A stretch of DNA of 7,718 bases from Candidatus Omnitrophota bacterium (GCA_023819365.1 JAMWBP010000023.1:1-7718), one strand, 5' to 3'. Shown: positions 1-7,696, numbered from the stretch's first letter. Numbers and translations are program-made. The notes: a model not told the origin generated them from the letters alone.

Positions 1-566
1 GGGAAGTCGGAATAGATACAAACTCTTTTTCTGAAGCGCTAAAGCATGTCTTAAGAGAAGACCCTGACATAATTCTGATAGGTGAGTTAAGAGATGTTGA
101 TACTTTTCAGGCAGCCATAAATGCCTGTGAGACAGGACATCTTGTATTCACTACTCTTCATACCGTTGATACACTCTCAACCATAGCAAGAATTTTAGAT
201 TTTTTCCCTTCATCCCAGCAAGAACAGGTAAGGAAAACAATTGGTTACCATCTAAGAGCATCTATATGTCAAAAACTTGTTCCCAAGAAAGATAACATGG
301 GTATGATTCCTGTATGTGAAATACTGGTAGTAACACCTTTAATCTCTAAACTTATCCAGGAAAATAAAATGAATAAGATATATTCTGCAATGGCTGCAGA
401 TAAAGAAGCAGGTATGCAGACATTCAACCAGCATCTTGTAAAACTAATACAGAGTGATGTAATCAGCCAAGAAACTGGCTTTGCCATATCTCCTGCGCCT
501 CATACTCTTGAAATGAATCTTAGAGGGATCTACCTGGATGAGGAAACTAAAATTATCGGGGAGTGA
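1..566 (+). CDS. pilT: PilT/PilU-type pilus retraction ATPase, C-terminal part
   Basis: This is the 3' part of a gene entering from the left edge; the reading frame begins at base 3 and gives 187 residues before TGA at 564-566. Family knowledge: PilT-like hexameric ATPases at the inner-membrane base of type IV pili power retraction and twitching. Seen in the sequence: the Asp-box/Walker B region REDPDIILIGELRD (about residues 18-31 of the fragment, catalytic Glu at 28), the His box GHLVFTTLHT (45-54), then the FPSSQQEQVR segment and a C-terminal GMQTFNQHL segment typical of PilT rather than of PilB. The Cys-rich zinc motif of PilB is absent. Family members are about 340-370 residues, so roughly half is missing, including Walker A. 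PilT and PilU cannot be separated from this half. The tail overlaps the next gene by 29 bases. Confidence 0.9.
   Translation, partial: EVGIDTNSFSEALKHVLREDPDIILIGELRDVDTFQAAINACETGHLVFTTLHTVDTLSTIARILDFFPSSQQEQVRKTIGYHLRASICQKLVPKKDNMGMIPVCEILVVTPLISKLIQENKMNKIYSAMAADKEAGMQTFNQHLVKLIQSDVISQETGFAISPAPHTLEMNLRGIYLDEETKIIGE
523..527 (+). promoter_or_regulatory. Ribosome binding site for the CPBP protease gene
   Basis: GAGGG lies 10 bases before the ATG at 538, inside the pilT coding sequence. It supports a start that overlaps pilT by 29 bases, which implies translational coupling. No other Met codon occurs in this frame until residue 140, so the start is well constrained. Confidence 0.55.
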
Positions 567-1260
567 TACTTTCCCTGATTTTTCTGTAGCGACAGGAATA
601 ACCTTATTTATCATAATATTTTCTATCCTCTTTTCCTTTCTTACAACAAGACTACAATCTCTTTTTTCAGATAAACTCTTAATAACTGTATGGGCAATAT
701 TCTCATCCTCTGTTTTAATAGGAGGGCTCTTGTGGTTTATAATCACTCACTACAGGAAGTATATTTTAAATCTTTTATTCCAGCCATTCAATTATTTTAT
801 TAAAGGATTTTACCACTATCTACTTTTTCTCCCTATCCTTTCTCTTGTAATAAAATTTTCCTTTTTTATCTTTACAAAAATTGGGTTCTCTCCTGAACCA
901 CAACAGATTGTACTTATTTATTTTAAGACAGATTCCTTCTATCTTTTATTTATAATGTCTTTCTTAAGTTGTATAATAGTCCCATTTAGTGAAGAAATTA
1001 TATTCAGGGGAATTGTATATCCAGGATTAAAAAAAAGATTTTCTGTTCCATCATCAATGATTTTAAGTTCATTGATTTTCGCTCTTCTCCATAATGAGAT
1101 ATTTGTTCTGGCAGGACTGTTTGTATTTGGAATTTTTCTATCATATCTTTTTGAAAAACATAAAAATTTGTGGTTATCTATAAGTGTACATTTTTTTAAC
1201 AATCTATTTACCACAATTGTTGTTTTAATTGGTAAATATTTTTATAATATAAAGCCGTAA
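538..1260 (+). CDS. CPBP family intramembrane metalloprotease
   Basis: This 240-residue, very hydrophobic protein carries the three signature motifs of the CPBP (Abi/CAAX-protease, Rce1-like) family: EEIIFR with E152, E153 and R157; FALLH with H185; and HFFNN with H218 and N222. These residues form the membrane-buried metal/glutamate active site in the family. About six to eight membrane segments are apparent, roughly at 19-37, 46-70, 94-113, 134-150, 172-206 and 211-232. Known members cleave prenylated or other membrane peptides, mature bacteriocins or confer bacteriocin self-immunity; the substrate here cannot be read from sequence. It overlaps pilT by 29 bases and is followed after 13 bases by purD, so it is probably co-transcribed with both. 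There is no bacteriocin-like small ORF beside it, so a housekeeping or pilus-linked role is as likely as immunity. Confidence 0.88.
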   Translation: MRKLKLSGSDTFPDFSVATGITLFIIIFSILFSFLTTRLQSLFSDKLLITVWAIFSSSVLIGGLLWFIITHYRKYILNLLFQPFNYFIKGFYHYLLFLPILSLVIKFSFFIFTKIGFSPEPQQIVLIYFKTDSFYLLFIMSFLSCIIVPFSEEIIFRGIVYPGLKKRFSVPSSMILSSLIFALLHNEIFVLAGLFVFGIFLSYLFEKHKNLWLSISVHFFNNLFTTIVVLIGKYFYNIKP

Positions 1261-1266
1261 GGAGGG
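1259..1266 (+). promoter_or_regulatory. Strong ribosome binding site deciding the purD GTG start
   Basis: AAGGAGGG overlaps the stop codon of the protease gene and lies 7 bases before GTG at 1274. The next in-frame ATG (1283) would be 16 bases away, too far, so GTG is the start. That start also keeps the usual short N-terminus ahead of the glycine loop. Confidence 0.8.
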
Positions 1267-1273
1267 AAAAACC

Positions 1274-2530
1274 GTGAAAATAATGGTAATAGGGAGTGGA
1301 GGAAGAGAACATACCCTTGTATGGAAGATTAAGAAAGATGATAGGGAAACTGAATTATTTGCTGTCCCGGGTAATGGGGGTATCTATGAAATCGCAGAAT
1401 GTATCCCTGCAAAGACCAATCATTCTGAACATATTGCAGATTTAGCTATAAAAAACAATATCAATCTGACCGTTGTGGGACCGGAACTTCCTCTGGCAGA
1501 AGGCATATCAGACATTTTCCAACAAAAGGGCTTAAAGATATTTGGGCCCATTAAGAAAGCCGCTAAACTGGAAGCATCAAAGTCATTCGCTAAGGAATTT
1601 ATGAAAAATAATAAAATCCCTACAGCGGATTTTGAAATAACAGACAGTTATGATAAAGGTATTCAAATCCTTGAGAGAAGAGTTTTTCCATGTGTCATAA
1701 AATATGATGGCCTTGCTGCAGGTAAGGGGGTTATGGTAGCAAATAACTTTGATGAGGCAATAGATTTTCTTGAAAAGATTTACCGTGATAAGATATTCGG
1801 AGATAAAAGTAATAAGGTTATTATAGAAGATTGTCTTGATGGACGGGAAATTTCCTATCTTATATTTACAGATACTGTGGATTTTTTACCTATGGTTCCG
1901 GCAAAGGACTATAAAAGAGTTTTTGATAATGATAAAGGACCTAACACAGGAGGTATGGGATGTTATTCTCCACCTTCTTTGTTTAATCAGGAACTGGAAA
2001 AACTAATTCAGAAAAATATAGTTTTCCCGACTATAAAAGGACTTCAAAAGGAGAATATTGATTATAGAGGTGTATTATATTTCGGACTTATGATTACTAA
2101 AAAAGGACCATATGTACTTGAATATAATGTAAGGTTTGGAGACCCTGAAACACAGGTAATATTGCCACGGATGGAAAGTAATCTTATAGAAATAATGGAA
2201 GCCGTTACAGAACAATCATTAAAAAAGTGTAGTATCAGATGGAGTAAAATGAAATCCTTGTGCGTAATACTTGCCTCTGCCGGATATCCTGGTAAATATG
2301 AAACAGACAAGGAAATAAAAGGACTTAAAGAGATAGAAAATTTAGATGTAATACTTTTTCATGCCGGAACAAAAAGAGAAAATGGAAAGATATTAACTGC
2401 AGGCGGTAGAGTTCTATCTATCACTGCAATGGGTAATACCTTTCCAGAAGCAAGAGATAAGGTCTATAAAGCAGCTGATATTATTGATTTTGAGGGAAAG
2501 CACTATAGGAAGGATATAGGACTTGAATAA
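1274..2530 (+). CDS. purD: Phosphoribosylamine-glycine ligase (GAR synthetase)
   Basis: PurD catalyses the second step of de novo purine synthesis in the cytoplasm, joining glycine to 5-phosphoribosylamine with ATP. The 418-residue protein is full length for the family and shows every expected block in order: N-terminal glycine loop GSGGREH (7-13), VGPE (68-71), the GP..AA.LE.SK.FAK stretch (91-107), the ATP-grasp segment KYDGLAAGKGV (143-153), LDGREIS (188-194), KDYKR (211-214), GPNTGGMG (222-229), and the GARS signature RFGDPETQV (287-295) with the metal-binding Glu/Asn region. The C-terminal ASAGYPG and HYRKDIG elements are also present. Translation begins at GTG. No other pur gene is in view, so it is separated from the pathway cluster, at least on this side. 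It is spaced 13 bases after the protease gene and 14 before the oxidoreductase, consistent with one transcript. Confidence 0.97.
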   Translation: MKIMVIGSGGREHTLVWKIKKDDRETELFAVPGNGGIYEIAECIPAKTNHSEHIADLAIKNNINLTVVGPELPLAEGISDIFQQKGLKIFGPIKKAAKLEASKSFAKEFMKNNKIPTADFEITDSYDKGIQILERRVFPCVIKYDGLAAGKGVMVANNFDEAIDFLEKIYRDKIFGDKSNKVIIEDCLDGREISYLIFTDTVDFLPMVPAKDYKRVFDNDKGPNTGGMGCYSPPSLFNQELEKLIQKNIVFPTIKGLQKENIDYRGVLYFGLMITKKGPYVLEYNVRFGDPETQVILPRMESNLIEIMEAVTEQSLKKCSIRWSKMKSLCVILASAGYPGKYETDKEIKGLKEIENLDVILFHAGTKRENGKILTAGGRVLSITAMGNTFPEARDKVYKAADIIDFEGKHYRKDIGLE

Positions 2531-2532
2531 TA

Positions 2533-2540
2533 AAAGGAGG
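2533..2540 (+). promoter_or_regulatory. Ribosome binding site of the oxidoreductase gene
   Basis: AAAGGAGG immediately follows the purD stop and lies 4 bases before ATG at 2545. The spacing is slightly tight, but the match is strong and fixes the start, which places the Rossmann glycine loop at residue 9. Confidence 0.7.
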
Positions 2541-2544
2541 AGAT

Positions 2545-3633
2545 ATGGAAAAGACAAAAGCAATAGTGGGAGGAGCAGGTAGCATCACTAATTACCACAT
2601 TCAGGGATATATAACTGCAGGTGTAGAGGTAGCAGGGATTGCTGATATAGATGTAAAAAGAGCAGAAGAAAAAGCAAAGCAGTATGGAATAAAAAATATA
2701 TATACATCCTTTGAAGAAATGCTTGAAAAGGAAAAGAGTGCTTTTTATGTAAGCATCTGTCTTCCTAATTATCTACACTGTGAAGCAGTTATTAAAGCAC
2801 TTAAATCAGGTATAAATGTTTTCTGTGAAAAACCACCTGCATTAAATGCAGAAGAGACAGAAAGAATGGTTAAGGCAGCAAAAGATGCAAAGAAAATATT
2901 AATGTTTGACTTTAATAATAGAGCAAGACCTGAAGCGCAAGCACTTATGAAATATATAAAAAATGGAGATATAGGAAAAATAAATTCTGCACAGGCACTA
3001 TGGATAAGAAGATGTGGCATCCCTGGATTTGGTGGATGGTTTACCCAGAAAACACTTTCAGGGGGTGGCCCTGTAATAGACCTTTTACATATGATAGACC
3101 TTGCACTTTACTTTATGCAGTTTCCAGAACCTGAATGGGTTCTTTCTGGTGTATTTAATGATTTCTCAGGTAACCCAGAGTTTAAAGGTCCCTGGGGTAT
3201 CCCTGATGTAAAAGGTGGTAAGATGGATGTTGAAACATCTGCACATAGTTTTATAAGATTTAAAACAGGACAGATTCTTTTTACCAGAAACAGTTGGGCA
3301 GAGATGAATAAAAGAGAAGAGGTTTCAGTAACCTTCCAGGGAACAAAGGCAGGAGGAATGATAAGACGAATGTTTGGCAGAGACGGAATAGATGAAACAG
3401 CGATTGATGATTGCGAGATTTACACAATGGAATATGGAAGACCTGTTAACAGGAAGATTATAACTGAACCAGATGAAAAGATGGGTAGAGAAAGAGCAGT
3501 AATTAATTTTGTAAGGAGCGTAAAGGGAGAAGAAGAACCATATTCAAAGCCAGAAGAGGCAATAATACTTATGAAGATAATAGATGCAATATACATATCT
3601 GCAGAAAAGAAAGAGCCAATCAGAATATACTAA
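2545..3633 (+). CDS. Gfo/Idh/MocA family oxidoreductase
   Basis: This 362-residue cytoplasmic protein has the two-domain plan of the Gfo/Idh/MocA family, which oxidises or reduces hydroxyls of sugars, inositols and related compounds with NAD(P). An N-terminal Rossmann fold starts with a glycine loop (GGAGSI, 9-14), followed by an acidic residue after the second strand (ADID, 33-36) and the family EKP motif (E95, K96, P97), where Lys is catalytic. The C-terminal substrate domain has GGGPVIDLLHMID (173-185), matching the usual GGG...D.G.H..D active-site helix, with D179, H182 and D185. One residue appears to be missing between Asp and His relative to the usual pattern. Overall length is normal. 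The substrate cannot be assigned; a role in sugar or cell-envelope glycan metabolism is possible. It sits 14 bases behind purD, with which it shares no obvious pathway. Confidence 0.92.
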   Translation: MEKTKAIVGGAGSITNYHIQGYITAGVEVAGIADIDVKRAEEKAKQYGIKNIYTSFEEMLEKEKSAFYVSICLPNYLHCEAVIKALKSGINVFCEKPPALNAEETERMVKAAKDAKKILMFDFNNRARPEAQALMKYIKNGDIGKINSAQALWIRRCGIPGFGGWFTQKTLSGGGPVIDLLHMIDLALYFMQFPEPEWVLSGVFNDFSGNPEFKGPWGIPDVKGGKMDVETSAHSFIRFKTGQILFTRNSWAEMNKREEVSVTFQGTKAGGMIRRMFGRDGIDETAIDDCEIYTMEYGRPVNRKIITEPDEKMGRERAVINFVRSVKGEEEPYSKPEEAIILMKIIDAIYISAEKKEPIRIY

Positions 3634-3686
3634 ACCATCATCCAATTATTTCTGTCTAAAGTAAAAAGGAACCGAAAAGGTATAGG

Positions 3687-5261
3687 ATGAAGAAAGAGGG
3701 TATAGTATTTTTATTTATTTTGTTTCTAACTGGATGTTCTCCGCACTATCTTGAAAGGTCGGCAGACAAAGAGGTCTCTGCTATCCTTGAAGAAAAACAG
3801 AAAAAAACAAAAAATGATGTCTTGCCTGAAAATACTATTATAGATGAGACATATTCAGAAACATTCATCCTTGACTTAAAAACTGCTACAGTTCTTGCTA
3901 AAAATAATAACAGAACATATAAATCAAAACAGGAGGATGTATATCTGAATATCCTGGACCTCACCTACCAGCGGTATCTTTTCAGAACAAGATATGGTCT
4001 TGGAGGCAGTGTTTATATGGATAAAGGAGATGATGAGAGCATTTCAGCACAGACGAACTTCAAACTACTGAGGTGGCTTGCCACAGGTGCACAGATTACA
4101 TTTGATATAACTAAGAACTTTATCAGTTATCTTACAGGTGATAAAAAAACCGACTTTCAAACAATGGTGTCCCTTGATATACTTCAACCCTTATTAAAGG
4201 GCGCAGGAAGAAAAATCGCACAGGAAGACCTTATTCAGGCAGAAAGAGAAGCGGTCTATACAATAAGGGACCTTATAAGATATCAGAAAAGTTTTTCTAT
4301 TGATACATCCGAAAAGTTTTTAAACATTATCCTGCTTCAGAAGAAGGTGGAAAATTTCTATAACAATTATCAAAGTATTAAGGCAACCAGAGAAAGAATA
4401 GAAATGCTTGCATCAGCAGGAAGAATACCTCCGCTTCAGGTGGACCAGGCAAGACAGAATGAATACACTGCATATCAACGGTGGGTAAATGCAGAAAATT
4501 CTTATCTGTCAGCACTTGATAATTTCAAAATATTCCTCGGACTTTCAACAAAATCATCTATTTCTATAAAAGACACCCTCATTGAAAACATTATGGAATC
4601 AGGGATAGTAGAGCCGGATATTGATATAAAGGACTATGTTGGTAATGCAATAAAAAAACGTCTGGACCTTATTACATCTTATGATAGGGTAGAGGACTCA
4701 AAGAGAAAAATTAAGGTTGCACTGAACAGATTAAAACCGGAAGTAAATCTTATAGTCCGTGTAAAAGAAAGCACGGCGGCACATTCCTACCCAAACATTG
4801 AATTAAACGAACCTTCCTATAGAACAGGAATTGAGTTTGACCTTCCCTTAGATAAGATACCCAGCAGAAATTATTATAAAAAAGCACTCATTGACCTTAA
4901 CAGAAAACAGAGGGACTTTGAAAATAAAAGGGATACTGTTATATTAGAGGTATACCAGCAGTATAGAAACCTTCAGGAGTATTATCAGAGTTATCTTACA
5001 CAGCAGAATAGTTTATTACTTGCAAAGAGAAGGGTGGAAAGCACAGACCTGCTTCTTCAAGCAGGTAGAGCGACCACAAGAGATATATTAGAAGCAGAAG
5101 AGGCATACCTTGCTGCTAAAAATGACCTGGCAACTGCAGTGGTAAATTATCTTCTATCATATTTAAGATTCCTCAACTCTGCGGAGATGCTTGAGTTAGA
5201 TGAAAAAGGAATGTGGGAGGAACTATATGAAAAGATGGCTAAAAATACTGTTGAAAAATAA
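3687..5261 (+). CDS. TolC-family outer membrane efflux lipoprotein
   Basis: This 524-residue protein is a probable outer-membrane channel for tripartite export. The N-terminus is a short signal peptide ending in a lipobox, LTGC, with C17 as the lipidated residue, so it should be anchored by lipid as OprM-type channels are. After an N-terminal segment rich in Lys, Glu and Asp (about 20-60) comes the long alternation of amphipathic helices and strands expected of the OEP repeat. The two repeats occupy about 65-285 and 310-515; features include LASAGRIPPLQVDQAR (about 241-256) and LLQAGRATTRDILEAEEAY (about 456-474), equivalent helix starts in the two halves and typical of TolC-like proteins. 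The gene follows a 53-base gap and its end overlaps the adaptor gene by 35 bases. Its neighbours make a MacAB-TolC-like exporter, so its partner is the adaptor encoded next. The ribosome binding site is weak (AAAAGG, 3675-3680, 6 bases before ATG). Confidence 0.92.
   Translation: MKKEGIVFLFILFLTGCSPHYLERSADKEVSAILEEKQKKTKNDVLPENTIIDETYSETFILDLKTATVLAKNNNRTYKSKQEDVYLNILDLTYQRYLFRTRYGLGGSVYMDKGDDESISAQTNFKLLRWLATGAQITFDITKNFISYLTGDKKTDFQTMVSLDILQPLLKGAGRKIAQEDLIQAEREAVYTIRDLIRYQKSFSIDTSEKFLNIILLQKKVENFYNNYQSIKATRERIEMLASAGRIPPLQVDQARQNEYTAYQRWVNAENSYLSALDNFKIFLGLSTKSSISIKDTLIENIMESGIVEPDIDIKDYVGNAIKKRLDLITSYDRVEDSKRKIKVALNRLKPEVNLIVRVKESTAAHSYPNIELNEPSYRTGIEFDLPLDKIPSRNYYKKALIDLNRKQRDFENKRDTVILEVYQQYRNLQEYYQSYLTQQNSLLLAKRRVESTDLLLQAGRATTRDILEAEEAYLAAKNDLATAVVNYLLSYLRFLNSAEMLELDEKGMWEELYEKMAKNTVEK
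5215..5220 (+). promoter_or_regulatory. Ribosome binding site deciding the adaptor start
   Basis: GGGAGG lies 6 bases before the ATG at 5227. An in-frame ATG at 5200 exists but has no comparable site upstream and would add nine mostly charged residues before the membrane anchor. The 5227 start gives MKRWLK directly before the hydrophobic segment. The site is inside the TolC-like coding sequence, so the two genes are probably translationally coupled. Confidence 0.75.
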
Positions 5262-7005
5262 ACTCTTTTATCTTGTTATTTTACTACTCGTTGTATTTTT
5301 TATGGCGACAAAATTCCAGATACAGAAAAGGAAGACCGGTGGACTTATATTATACACAGTTCAGAGACAGAATCTTACAATCTCTGTTATTGAAGGTGGA
5401 AACCTTGTGGCTCTGGAGTCACAAAAAATTGTAAATGAAGTTCCGGGCACCAGAAATATTCTTGAGGTAGTGGATGAAGGAACCCAGATTACAGAAGAAG
5501 ATGTAAAAAATGGAAAGGTGCTTATAAAACTTGACTCAAAAGACCTGGTTGATAAGTTAGAACAATTAAAAATCACCGTAGAAAATAGTTTGGCTGCCTA
5601 TACTCAGGAACAACAGCAGATGGAAATTTTAAAGAAAGAAAACGAAAGCAATATCAATCAGGCAGAGCTAAATGTCAGATTTGCAGAGATGGACTTGAAA
5701 AAGTATTTGGGAGAGGTACTTGCCCAGGGGATTAAAGATAAAAACAAAAAGATAGACATCCCTTCACTGGTTAAGAGTGATAAACTCGGAGGTGATGCAC
5801 TTAACAGAAAAAGGGCTCTTGAAAATAATATAGACCTTGCGAGAGAAGAAGTAGCCAGGGCAAAAGATACTGTTGAATGGAGCGAAAAACTCGCAGAGAA
5901 GGGATATGTTACAAAGAGCGAACTTGAAGCGGATAAACTTGCCTTAAAACAGAAAGAGGTCAAGCAGGAACAGGCAGAACTTGAGTATGACCTTTTTCTT
6001 AAATATGAGTTTCCTAAGGAAGTAGAAAAACTGCTTTCCAATTACAGAGAGGTAAAACTACAACTTGAACGTGTAAAAGATACTGCAAAGGCAAAGATGA
6101 TACAGGCAGAGGCAAATCTGAGAAGCAAAAAGGCATCTTACATGCTCAATAAAAACAATATGGAGGATGTTGAACAACAGATAGAAAAATGTACAATCAG
6201 AGCAACAAGGACCGGTTTTGTCACTTATGCCACAAGTGATAGACCCTGGGCAACCTCATCTCCTATACAACCGGGAACATCAGTAAGGCAGTATCAGGAA
6301 CTCTTAAACCTCCCTGATTTTAATACTATGGGAGTTGAGATAAAGGTTCATGAGGCATCTATAAAAAACATAAAAATAGGTATGCCTGCACAAATCAGGA
6401 TAGATGCATTTCCTGATGTTATGCTTACAGGAAAAGTTGTAAGAATATCAGTTATGCCTGATACCACTTTGAAATTTCTTAATCCTGATGTAAATGTATA
6501 TGTTACAAGGATAGCACTGGATAAAAGTATGGACTTTTTGAAACCAGGAATGAGTGCCAAAGCAGAGATTTTTATAAAGGAGTTAAAGGATGTTCTTACT
6601 ATACCTGTCAATGCTGTATTTTTTAAGTCAGGTAAACCATACTGTACTGTTTTCAAAAAGGGTAATATAACTGATAGAAAAATTGACTTAGGAGAAAGCA
6701 GTGAAACAATGGTTGAAGTAAAAAGTGGACTTTCAGAAGGAGAACAGGTGCTTATTAAACCAGGTGCAGGTATAAGTTCTGCGGTTAAAAAAACAGAGAT
6801 AGAAGAGAAGGGGATTTTCAAACAGGAAACTCCGGAGTCAAAACAAAATATTCAACTACAGCAGATAAACCCATCAACATTAGAAAATCCGTCACCGTCT
6901 GAAACACAATCTGTCGGGATGCCTGTACAAGAAAGAAGAATACCAACAGGGATAATAAGAGAAAGGAGGGACTGGCGCAGAAGACCATCTGAACAGATGG
7001 AGTAA
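5227..7005 (+). CDS. HlyD/MacA-type periplasmic adaptor (membrane fusion protein)
   Basis: This 592-residue adaptor would link the inner-membrane ABC transporter to the TolC-like channel across the periplasm. Visible order: a short positive N-terminus and one membrane anchor (about 11-28); the first half of a biotinyl-lipoyl-like domain (about 48-105, with LIKLDSKDL at its end); a long charged coiled-coil region (about 103-320); the second lipoyl half, starting CTIRATRTGFV (322-332); a beta-barrel (about 366-455, HEASIKNIKIGMPAQI); and a membrane-proximal domain (about 456-515, LTIPVNAVFF and GLSEGEQVLI). Near the hairpin tip, W218, L222 and T229 fit the spacing of the RLS/T TolC-contact motif of MacA, with Trp in place of Arg. 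A low-complexity tail (about 521-592) rich in Gln, Pro, Ser and Arg ends with a RRDWRRR cluster; it is not part of the core fold. It is longer than MacA (about 370 residues), mainly through the coiled coil and tail. It starts inside the TolC-like gene and ends 3 bases before the ATPase gene. Confidence 0.92.
   Translation: MKRWLKILLKNKLFYLVILLLVVFFMATKFQIQKRKTGGLILYTVQRQNLTISVIEGGNLVALESQKIVNEVPGTRNILEVVDEGTQITEEDVKNGKVLIKLDSKDLVDKLEQLKITVENSLAAYTQEQQQMEILKKENESNINQAELNVRFAEMDLKKYLGEVLAQGIKDKNKKIDIPSLVKSDKLGGDALNRKRALENNIDLAREEVARAKDTVEWSEKLAEKGYVTKSELEADKLALKQKEVKQEQAELEYDLFLKYEFPKEVEKLLSNYREVKLQLERVKDTAKAKMIQAEANLRSKKASYMLNKNNMEDVEQQIEKCTIRATRTGFVTYATSDRPWATSSPIQPGTSVRQYQELLNLPDFNTMGVEIKVHEASIKNIKIGMPAQIRIDAFPDVMLTGKVVRISVMPDTTLKFLNPDVNVYVTRIALDKSMDFLKPGMSAKAEIFIKELKDVLTIPVNAVFFKSGKPYCTVFKKGNITDRKIDLGESSETMVEVKSGLSEGEQVLIKPGAGISSAVKKTEIEEKGIFKQETPESKQNIQLQQINPSTLENPSPSETQSVGMPVQERRIPTGIIRERRDWRRRPSEQME
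6999..7002 (+). promoter_or_regulatory. Ribosome binding site of the ABC ATPase gene
   Basis: GGAG lies inside the last codons of the adaptor gene, 6 bases before ATG at 7009. It supports the start and indicates coupled translation with the adaptor. Confidence 0.6.
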
Positions 7006-7008
7006 TAG

Positions 7009-7692
7009 ATGGAGAAAAAATATATACTTAAATTAGAAAATATAACCAAGACATATATCCTCGGGCATATAAGTATTACTGCACTAAAGAATATTTCTAT
7101 TGCTATAGAAGAAGGAACGCATATATCACTTATGGGACCTTCAGGCAGTGGAAAAACAACACTCCTTAATATCCTTGGGTGTCTTGATAGACCCACATCA
7201 GGAAGATATTATATAGATGGGAAAGAGGTCTCCTCCTTAAACGATGATGAACTTTCTGAAATAAGAAGTAGAAAGATTGGCTTTGTCTTTCAGTCATATA
7301 ACCTTATTCCACATCTTACAGTAATAGAGAATATAGGACTCCCACTTTTCTATCAGGGGATAGATGAAAAAATAATAACACAGAAAGCAATGGAGATGGC
7401 AGAGATGGTAGGACTTGGGGATAGAATAAAACATAAACCGGCAGAACTTTCAGGTGGTCAACAACAACGTGTCGCAATAGCCAGGGCACTGATAAACAAA
7501 CCAGCATTTATTCTTGCTGATGAACCCACAGGAAACCTTGATACAAGAACAGGTAAAGAAATTATGGAACTACTAAAAAACCTGAATGAAAAACAGGGAA
7601 CAACACTTTTTATTGTTACCCATGATATTAATGTAGCCGGTTATGGTAAGATGACTATAAGAATACTTGATGGTGAGATTGTAAACGGATGA
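7009..7692 (+). CDS. MacB/LolD-type ABC transporter ATP-binding protein
   Basis: This 227-residue ATPase has all ABC nucleotide-binding motifs: Walker A GPSGSGKTT (43-51), Q-loop Gln at 95 in GFVFQSYNL, signature LSGGQQQR (147-154), Walker B FILADE (167-172, catalytic E172), D-loop GNLD (175-178) and the switch His at 205 in FIVTHD. The length and the PHLTVIENI segment after the Q-loop place it in the MacB/LolD/YknY group, whose members power type VII ABC permeases by a mechanotransmission cycle without moving substrate through the membrane themselves. It is a separate ATPase rather than fused to its permease as in E. coli MacB. The adaptor gene is 3 bases upstream and a likely permease start 4 bases downstream. 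Export of a drug, peptide, glycolipid or other envelope component is possible; lipoprotein release (LolCDE) is less likely given the adaptor and TolC-like partner. The protein is complete and intact. Confidence 0.96.
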   Translation: MEKKYILKLENITKTYILGHISITALKNISIAIEEGTHISLMGPSGSGKTTLLNILGCLDRPTSGRYYIDGKEVSSLNDDELSEIRSRKIGFVFQSYNLIPHLTVIENIGLPLFYQGIDEKIITQKAMEMAEMVGLGDRIKHKPAELSGGQQQRVAIARALINKPAFILADEPTGNLDTRTGKEIMELLKNLNEKQGTTLFIVTHDINVAGYGKMTIRILDGEIVNG

Positions 7693-7696
7693 AAAG

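Noticed and set aside
538..1260. Reading the CPBP protease as bacteriocin immunity or a phage-defence Abi gene
   Set aside because: The family includes such members, but there is no bacteriocin precursor, processing gene or mobile element nearby; the neighbours are housekeeping genes.
3603..3686. Possible promoter or terminator before the TolC-like gene, including TATACT at 3626-3631
   Set aside because: The -10-like hexamer has no recognisable -35 at the right distance and lies across the end of the oxidoreductase gene. The 53-base gap has no inverted repeat followed by T residues. In AT-rich DNA such hexamers arise by chance.
5200..5226. Upstream ATG start for the adaptor, adding nine residues
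   Set aside because: It lacks a ribosome binding site, whereas ATG at 5227 has GGGAGG at ideal spacing and puts the membrane anchor at the expected distance from the N-terminus.
5658..6041. 127-residue reverse-strand reading frame inside the adaptor gene
   Set aside because: It is a Ser/Leu/Phe-rich mirror of the Lys/Glu-rich coiled coil on the + strand, has no recognisable motif, and lies wholly within a well-supported gene.
6348..6821. 157-residue reverse-strand reading frame
   Set aside because: It lies entirely opposite the adaptor's beta-barrel and membrane-proximal domains, which have clear family motifs; the reverse product shows no domain and looks like a shadow frame.
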